Source: Sorghum bicolor (taxonomy: Eukaryota > Streptophyta > Magnoliopsida > Poales > Poaceae). Taken from it: a stretch of DNA of 64,000 bases. Under the pieces are notes generated by a model, which worked only from the letters and a program-made list of their open reading frames with translations, did no database searches and was not told the origin of the DNA. Both the position numbers and the translations under genes were made by a program. Shown one piece after another: positions 57,378 to 64,000 of the stretch (its first letter is position 1; every line of letters begins with the position of its first letter). The stretch is from contig NC_012875.2 of assembly GCF_000003195.3 (NCBI RefSeq), forward strand, positions 11,870,174 through 11,934,173, read 5' to 3'.

Positions 57378-58574
57378 TTATGGTAAACATATAGTGTCTA
57401 CAACCACCCTTTTAAAAACATTAGGAACAAGGAGCATGAGGGGGTTGAAGATCTCATTTGAGGCAATGTTAGAGAGACTAAGCGAATCAGGAGATTGTTC
57501 ATATGAGCAACGGATTGTTGGGGTGTTAAAGAAGTAGTTTCCTTGCTCATTGAAGTCTCCATCATTTTCTACTTCCAAGGGTGACTCATATATGTCCAAA
57601 AATTGCCTTGGATCATCTCTTGAATTGATCTTATCTAAGGCCTGGACCATCAATTCAATGGCAATAGCACATAGGTTTTTAATGCTTTCTAGCCATGAAT
57701 GTTGTTCTTCTCGATCTTCCATGTGGTCTTGATGATTCCAATGTATGGGGTATCTAGATGGATATCTAGAATCATCAGGTGGTTTTGGAGAAAGAGCATA
57801 GAACAAGCCATAGTGGTCAAGGATGGGTTTAGATATGGGTTCGTATTCTATATCTAAAGTGGGCATATAAGGGGAGAGGATAAGAGTGGCTTCTAGATGG
57901 CTTCGCTCTCCTTCTATGTCATCACTTGGCATGCCATCCTTGAGTCTTTCTAATTGTCCTTCAAAGGGATTGGATTTGAAAAGCTTCATAAGAAATGTAT
58001 TTTGAAGATTCAAACTATAAGCACTAAAAGATCTCTTATGAAGCGGGATGTTTAAACTCCTCCCAAAATCTTTTTGATGGTGAATTTGGAGTACTAGTGG
58101 GTCGGGATGGATAGCCGATGCATGGGATTGGAATATTTGCAAAGTGGTTGTGAAAAGTCTCTCTTCTAGTTTGGGGGATGATTCCTTCTCTACCTATAGG
58201 ATTTTATCATGAAGGCTAGTGCAAGGAGTGTGTCCACTAATAAGGACAAACCTCTCCTCACTATTGAATAAAGAAAGCAAGATCCCTCCAAATGCGATAT
58301 TATCAAGACCCATATAAAGATGTTGAAGAAAGATAGGGTCTTATAGGTCGAAGCCTAAATTTATAGTAAGATTAAAAGATCCCCTAACGGTAGCTAAAAG
58401 TTCATTACCTACTTGAATAGAAGATAGGACCTTGGTTACATTGCCTTCTTCATAAGAAGATATGACTCTAGTTGTAGAAAAGGGCTCGCTTTGACCTATT
58501 GCAACCAAACATGGACGTAGCTTATAACTAGATGTGAGAATGATGGGTTCTAGTGGCTCTAAGCTTGCTCTCAT
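57378..58574 (-). pseudogene. Ath-B gag-position protein, broken
   Basis: This begins about 150 bases after the Ath-B PBS with M-R-A-S-L-E-P-L-E-P and S-S-Y-K-L-R-P, a start I recognise from Athila-like Gag proteins of grasses. The frame stops at 58341, and similarity seems to continue in broken form to a 254-codon open frame (58142-57378). That frame has A-I-E-L-M-V-Q-A-L-D-K-I-N-S-R-D-D-P, D-I-Y-E-S-P-L-E-V-E-N and E-Q-G-N-Y-F, a text found in many grass retroelement proteins. The usual central gag domain and zinc knuckle are missing. Function unknown. No protease or polymerase follows. Confidence 0.6.
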
Positions 58575-58696
58575 GGGTGTAGGAAATTGATAGGCGTGGA
58601 ATTTGGTTTATCCATAAGGATAGAAAAGAAAAGAAAAAAATATGAGAGAAAAGAAAAAGGTAGATTAAGACTAGGTTATCTAAGCAGACCACCTTT

Positions 58697-58714
58697 CTCC
58701 CCGGAATGGAGCTA
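58697..58714 (-). other. Primer-binding site of Ath-B
   Basis: Minus strand TAGCTCCATTCCGGGGAG follows AGCATTTC, as in Ath-A (AGCATTTC then TAGCGCTGTTGCCGGGGA). It marks 58723-59920 as the 5' LTR. Confidence 0.65.
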
Positions 58715-58722
58715 GAAATGCT

Positions 58723-59920
58723 TGTTGATATTAGTTATGCACAGGAAAGAATCTAAAGAAATAATCCACAGGTGCATGGATATCGGTGAGCACTTCACCC
58801 GGGAGATAAGTCCAGAGTATCATATTTATAATTTTACCATTGGGAGAAAGCGTGCACAAGACTACCTTGGTGTTAACTACTACCCACGGGCTGCAAGACA
58901 AGATAGTGAGATATGAGCGATATAGAGAGAACTCATTCGTCAGTCTTCTTCTAACCTATGGTAAGCTATGTAGATATTGTTCTAAGGGGAGTAACTAGAG
59001 AAAACATATACCTCAGAGAGTGCTTAACCCTAGTACCATATATCCTACCTTACCTCTTGAAGGGACGTGGATTACTGAGACCCAAGAGCATTCTCACTTC
59101 CCCCCCCCAAAAGGCTACCACAAATCTAGCTAGATAGGGAGTATCTATAAGAGTTCCTATCCCAAGCACCACGCTTACACTACGAATGATTACTCTATTC
59201 CCAAGCGCAAGCGAAAAAAGTAAACTCATAAACCAAAGAACAATAGACTTACTAGTATTAGAAGTTGAATTGCCGAATGATTCTAGAACCAAGCCTCGGG
59301 TTAGGAGACTTGATCCCGAAGATACAAAGAAGAAGGCACTAATAGGTCGGGCTTCCTCAATTCCAATCTTCACCCTATACTCTCACAACCCCTCTTGTTG
59401 CTACAACCTAAAGAGACAAATCCATTCGATGGACACTTCTCTGACTAATTCTCTCTGGAAAATATGAATTAGGGTTTCAGAGTTACATCTCAAGGGGGTA
59501 CCCCTTAATTTATAGCCTCGTAGGAATAGTCATAGCCCTTAGATCAAACCGACTTAAACGTGTGCTTAAGATTAATCCTCAAAGTCAGTGGAGGCTGATC
59601 TGTGAGACTCGATGTGATTGGTGGAGATACAGGGGCGGGCGCCCCTGCCCTTCTCGGCTCTGATTTGGCCCCTATTCGTCTAGAGTCCCGTGGAACCTTC
59701 GAGATTACTCTAGAGTTGATGTTTGTGGTATTCTCTCTATGTAAACCTGACATGTGCACCATCTTTTGTTATAATTTTAGTAACCCCCTGCAGAAATAGA
59801 CAATCACAAAAACTCGTGGAATTCTGTCACTGATAAACCTATATCTACTAGGTGTTTTGCATATGGATCCATTTTCATGTCTAGTTGGTGGTTAAAATTA
59901 GGAGTTATCTAGCATCAACA
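58723..59920 (-). repeat. 5' LTR of Ath-B
   Basis: 1198 bases, TGTTGATGCTAG to CTAATATCAACA on the minus strand. It has a minus-strand TATA box (GGCTATAAATTAAGG, about 59502-59516) and an (A/C)-type homopolymer run at 59100-59109. The outer 300 bases match the 3' LTR fragment at 1787-2116. The right flank is 3' internal sequence of Ath-D. Confidence 0.88.
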
Positions 59921-60742
59921 TACACCGACATATATCTTCCATTCCAACACTGGGAATGCACACAAACATGCCTTTCCATCAACAAAAATGTTTTACTCCT
60001 ACACTAGGAGGAAACACAAAAAAGAGTCTTAGTAGTAATAATTGCTCTAAGTTCTTTAAAAAGTCTTTCTCAATATTTCCTGGTCACGGAAAGGAGGTAT
60101 GTGGCTATGCAAAATAAAAGTATTGAAAAAGAAGACAAAACTGACAAGGGTCCTAGAAAGAAAGTAGAATAAAAGATAGCCCATACCATCCTATACATAG
60201 ACCATTAGTGATTCACAGAAAGAAAGACATTTTCAAAAGAACAATGTAGAATTAGGATTAGCCACTATATATTCCACACACATGCACTTCTTGATCTAAG
60301 AGTATGCTATTCCCCTCCATGGATCTAAGTTTTGACTGAGCAAAATATGCAAGGTAATTATGCTATTTCCTTGAATTACCTTTAACTCCATATAAGTCTA
60401 TACAGTGTAGGATACATACGATGCATATATCATACATGCTTTGGTGAGTTCCACAAAACCACCTATAATGAGTGATTCAAGTGTGCTACATGATGGAGAA
60501 GGGTAAACTAAGTTTTTCTTTGCAAAAATATTATAAAACTCCATGTGATAGGGCTAAAGGAAAAGAGAACTCTATTTTGTACTGTTCGATCGTCAACTTC
60601 CCAAAGTTTTATTGTAGACACTTTGAATCCCGTAGTACAAGTATGACTTGGAATAAATATGGTGATGTCTTGGTTTGAGGTTATGTTTAAAATAATCTAT
60701 CCTTTTTCCTTGACGATGAGTAAAAGATAAGTGTGTGGAGTT
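59921..60742 (+). other. Ath-D 3' internal region and decayed polypurine tract
   Basis: Resembles the untranslated region of Ath-A before its PPT (54500-55013). It ends in TTGACGATGAGTAAAAGATA then GTGTGTGGAGT, a decayed form of GGACGAGCAAAGGTAAGCTTGGGGGA. Ath-B inserted into this region. No gene is supported. Confidence 0.6.
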
Positions 60743-61796
60743 TGTTGATGGAAGATAACTCCTAATTTTAACCGTCAACTAAATATGAAAATGGACCTAT
60801 TTGCAAGCACTCAGTAGATATAGGGTTATCACTAATAGAATTCCATGAGTCTTGGTGATTGTCTATTTCTACAGAGGGTTACCGGAATAATAGCAAAAGA
60901 AGGTCCACATGTCAGATTTACATAGAGAGAAGACCCGAACATCGACTCAGGAACAATCTAGAAGACTCCAGGAGCCACCACCTGAAACCTAGGCCCACTT
61001 GGAAGGTGTCCAGGGGCAGGCGCCCCTACCAAGTGAGGGGCCACCCGGCGCTCTCCACCAATCAGGGTGAACCATGTGGATCTTGCCTCCACCGACTTTG
61101 ACGATTAATCTTAAGTGCACAATTAAGCCGGTTTGATCCAAGGGCTATGGTGATTTCTAGGGGGGCTATAGATAAGACTCTGACCCCCCTTGTATCTAAA
61201 TTCTAAACCCTAATTCATATTTTCTAGATAGAACTAAACAGAGAGGGGTCCCTAAAATGGATCTGTCTATATAGGGTGATAGCAACAAGAGAGATTGAGA
61301 GAGTATAGGGTGAAGATAGGAGTTGAGGAAGCCCGGCCTATCGGTGTCTTCTTCTTCGTATCTTCAGGATAAAGTGTCCTAACCCTAGGCATGGTTTTGG
61401 AATCGTTCGGCAATTTCACTTCTAATACTAGTAAGTTATTATTCTTATTGTTCTTTGGTTTACGAGTTTACTTTATTCTCTTCACGTAGGGAATAGAGTA
61501 AATATTCATAGCGTAAGCATGGTGTTTGGGCTAGGAATAATCGTAGATACTCTCTATTTGTTCAGATTTTTGGTACCTTTGAAGTGGAAGTGACAATCCT
61601 CTCGGGTCTCTGTAATCCACGTCCCGTCAAGAGGTAAGGTATATGCTGCCAGGGTTAAGCACTCTCTGAGGTGTCTCTTTTCTCTAGGTACTACCCTTAG
61701 AACAATATCTACACAATTACTATAGGTTAGAAGAAGACTGAAGAAAGAGTTCTTTCTATATCGCTTTTATCTCACTATCTTCTATAGGTAGTCCCT
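60743..61796 (+). repeat. 3' LTR of Ath-D, right end missing
   Basis: Starts TGTTGATGGAAGATAACTCC and follows the Ath-B LTR (opposite strand) through the conserved part ending ATATCGCTTTTATCTCACTATCT near 61783. The last 280 bases of that LTR are absent, and the sequence passes straight into the tail of Ath-C. Together with Ath-B it forms a large inverted pair. Confidence 0.8.
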
Positions 61797-61877
61797 TTAG
61801 AGTATTGTAGCAACTCTAAATCCATCACTGAGTCTATCTTTGCTCAGGGACGAGCAAAAGGTAAGCTTGGGGAAGTT
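61797..61877 (+). other. Ath-C internal remnant with polypurine tract
   Basis: CCATCACTGAGTCTATCTTT then GCTCAGGGACGAGCAAAAGG and GTAAGCTTGGGGAAGTT (61861-61877). It is nearly identical to the tail of Ath-B (2117-2170, minus strand). Only about 60-80 bases of the Ath-C interior are left, so a deletion joined Ath-D and Ath-C. Confidence 0.7.
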
Positions 61878-63033
61878 TGTTGATGGTAGTTAACACGTAT
61901 TTTTAACTTTCAACATAACTTTGATAACTAAAAGAGATGCTCGCCAACATAGATTTAGAGGTTCAAACTAACAAACTCCACAAGTTTTGGTGCATCTATG
62001 TTTTGTAGGGATCACATAGGAAATGAGCTAAAGGCAAACTAATCATGAATAAAAGTATCTCAAATGATGAATTGGAGTGCACCATTGCGACGGGCTCATC
62101 GAGACGATCGAAATCCATATATCATTTGAACTATTTGGAGTCTCGCATGAAGGAATATGAATTTCTCATGAAAATACACTTTTCTAGAGTCCAAAAGGTT
62201 CAAGAAGATACTAGAACGAATGGGATGGCAAACAGCCATAGGGGATGGGTGCCCGACCCACCCCCTTGGGCGGCCACCCGACTGCTGCACCCAATCAGCT
62301 TCAACCTCGTGGATTCCCGATATACGGCCTTTGTGGAGTAATCTTGAGTGTACATTTAAGTCAATTTAATCCGAGGGCTATGGTGCTTCCTAGGTGGCTA
62401 TAAATACAAGTCTAACCCCCCTAGGGGAGGGGAATCATTATGAGTTATAGCGGCGTCCCTCAAATGGATGACCTCTCTTCTCTATGAGTTGTAGAGGCGT
62501 CCCTTAAATGGATGATCTCTCTTCTCTATAGAATTAGGGCTAGACATTCCAATGTAGTAGATTAGTTCTAGTGAGGACTCAGGAGTTAGGGAGAGCGGAA
62601 CTACACTCTGGTTCTGGAGGAGTCTTCTTGATAGTTTTGGTATGTCTTCATATCTCTTCTCTGTAAGACTTATGATTTAATATATTATCTTCTCTATTTA
62701 CTTTATGCCTATTTATGATTAGTGTAGTTGTTATATCTTGGCATAGGATTTTTGCTATCGTATTGAGTGCTCTAGTTATTCATGGTAATTAGAGGAGTAA
62801 ATGCAAGTGTAGACATGGTGTCTAGGCTATAGTTTACATGAGGTTGTGCTCAATTCCACGGATAGTTGTGGTAGCCCCAGGGGTTGCAACCCTGTTAGGC
62901 CTTTGTATTGCACCACTTTCGGATTGATGTTTTGTAGAGCTTTTGGCAGCCTTCCCCCGACTACTTTCTTCCCAATCTTATTCGAGAGACGGAAAGGGCC
63001 TGCTGCTCCAAAGTGCTATTGTATTACTACTAT
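61878..63033 (+). repeat. 3' LTR of Ath-C
   Basis: Starts TGTTGATGGTAGTTAACACG directly after the PPT. A TATA box (GGCTATAAATAC) is at about 62395-62406, followed by two GAGTTRTAG-GGCGTCCCT repeats (62440-62520). The right end is not certain, and I take it to run up to the next LTR at 63034. The open frame 62045-62341 lies inside the LTR and is not called. Confidence 0.65.
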
Positions 63034-64000
63034 TGTTAGTGTCTGGAGTCGGGGTCCAGGCACTAACAAGTGATGAGTCTGTGTGCCCCCTTTAACCCGA
63101 ATGGCGATGCAAGAAAACACAGAGGGTTATACTGGTTCGGGCCTTAAATGCCCTACCTCTAGTGAGAGAGTCGTAGTCTATATTGCATTGCATCCGAAAG
63201 TGCTTGTAGTAGGGGAATACAAGCTGGTTGCGAGAGAGGTCTAAGTCCTAGGTCTCAGCTTTAAGAAGTGAGTGCAGGAATGCTCAGTATCCTGAGTCCC
63301 CTGTCTCTACGTGAGTGGAGTGAAGTGTGTGTGGCATGATGAGCTACGCTTGTGTGTTGCTATTGTGTGCTACACTTGTGCCTTGTCTTCTGAAGGGTGT
63401 CCTGCCTCCCCTTTTATAGCCACAAGGGATGGCAGGGCTTTTACATGTGTAAGTCTATAAATTATCTCTAGTGTGCCGTAGAGTGACAGTGTCGACCCTG
63501 TGAAGATTGACTGCCTCGTCCTTGTGGTGTGGGCAACGGCAAGGTCGTCCCTATGGACAGCGTTGCTGAGCCCTGTTTGGATCATGGAGGTCAGGTCCGA
63601 GGCACTATGGCTTGTCCTGCAATAGTGGAATAGTGACTACCAAAGCATTGTTACAGTGGCAGGGGTTAATCTCCTCCCATCCCTCCTACTATCGGGCAAC
63701 GCCTCACAGTGAGAGAGGTAAGGCGCCACAGTGACGGGAGTTGTTGGAATAGTGGGCGATGCGCCCTACTGTAGTGTGGGGGGCATGGCGCACGTCGCAT
63801 CAGGGGTACAGCCACCGTGCGTTGGAAGCCTGCCGCCGAGGACGAGGCTTGGGCGAGGCGTTGATTGCGCTCGAGACCGGGGCTCATTCGGGGTGGAGAT
63901 TGCGCTCGAGGCCGGGGCTCGAACGAGATGGAGATTGCGCCCGAGGCTAAGGGCTTGGGCGATATGGAGATTATGTCCGAGGCCAAGGGCTCGGACGTTG
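63034..64000 (-). repeat. Unidentified LTR, minus strand, truncated by the window end
   Basis: Starts with a perfect-looking dyad TGTTAGTGTCTGGA / TCCAGGCACTAACA (63034-63068). It contains the phrase TTATACTGGTTCGGGCC typical of grass gypsy LTR transcripts and a minus-strand TATAAAA (63412-63418). A 35-base tandem repeat (units at 63863, 63898, 63933, 63969; GATTGCGCTCGAGGCC type) runs to the window edge. The family is not identified, and the GC-rich repeat recalls Huck-like elements. Confidence 0.6.

Noticed and set aside
62846..63073. 75-codon frame near the Ath-C/LTR junction
   Set aside because: It crosses the boundary of two elements and has no recognisable domain.
1..64000. Host genes, tRNA or rRNA genes
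   Set aside because: All coding signals map to retrotransposons. I saw no tRNA cloverleaf or rRNA segment, although an unaided reading could miss a short tRNA.

Overview
The window is nuclear heterochromatin of a flowering plant, almost certainly a grass. It holds Ty3/gypsy Tat-lineage elements with grass-type antisense genes, Athila-lineage elements, a Ty1/copia element, TSD-flanked solo LTRs and CpG-type decay throughout. I found no host gene, rRNA, tRNA, CRISPR or bacterial feature. Every coding stretch belongs to a retrotransposon. Labels used here: Ath-A to Ath-D (Athila-like), Tat-1 and Tat-2 (two Tat families), Cop-1 (copia).

The layout is a nest that target-site duplications (TSDs) resolve to the base. 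Ath-B (minus strand) runs from a 3' LTR piece at 1787-2116 to a 5' LTR at 58723-59920. A non-autonomous Tat-2 derivative (1-1786) sits in its 3' LTR. Its internal region holds a decayed, 5'-truncated Tat-1 copy (2913-about 13480, minus) and Ath-A (14627-56806, plus, TSD ATCAC). Within Ath-A, the 5' LTR is split by a complete Tat-1 (15627-28024, TSD GGTGG) and by a solo LTR (28473-29813, TSD TCCGC). Its second gene is split by Cop-1 (32707-52277, minus). Cop-1 carries in its reverse transcriptase a young complete Tat-2 (35636-47688, minus, TSD CCATG), and in its 5' LTR a Tat-1 solo LTR (51457-52183). Right of Ath-B lie pieces of further elements: Ath-D (59921-about 61796), Ath-C (about 61797-63033) and an unidentified minus-strand LTR (63034-64000).

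Tat-1 and Tat-2 share one architecture: LTR, PBS, gag-protease, pol (RT, RNase H, archaeal-type RNase H, integrase), then an unrelated antisense gene tail-to-tail with pol, then PPT and LTR. Each antisense gene has its own TATA box and six exons whose phases close exactly to one open protein (999 and 934 residues). Tat-1 carries a plant mobile domain. Tat-2 carries the grass 'putative gypsy type transposon' (Transposase_28-like) domain. Both end in helical or coiled-coil segments.

The most striking unexplained pattern is that each Tat family is saturated, on both strands and in coding, intron, spacer and LTR sequence alike, with its own CpG-containing hexamer: GCCGAT/ATCGGC in Tat-1 (about 100 by eye, about 6 expected) and CGACCA/TGGTCG in Tat-2 (about 40, about 6 expected). 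My inference is a family-specific recognition system, for example an element-encoded DNA-binding anti-silencing or counter-silencing protein, with the antisense gene as candidate reader. Ath-A and Ath-B lack pol and look non-autonomous.
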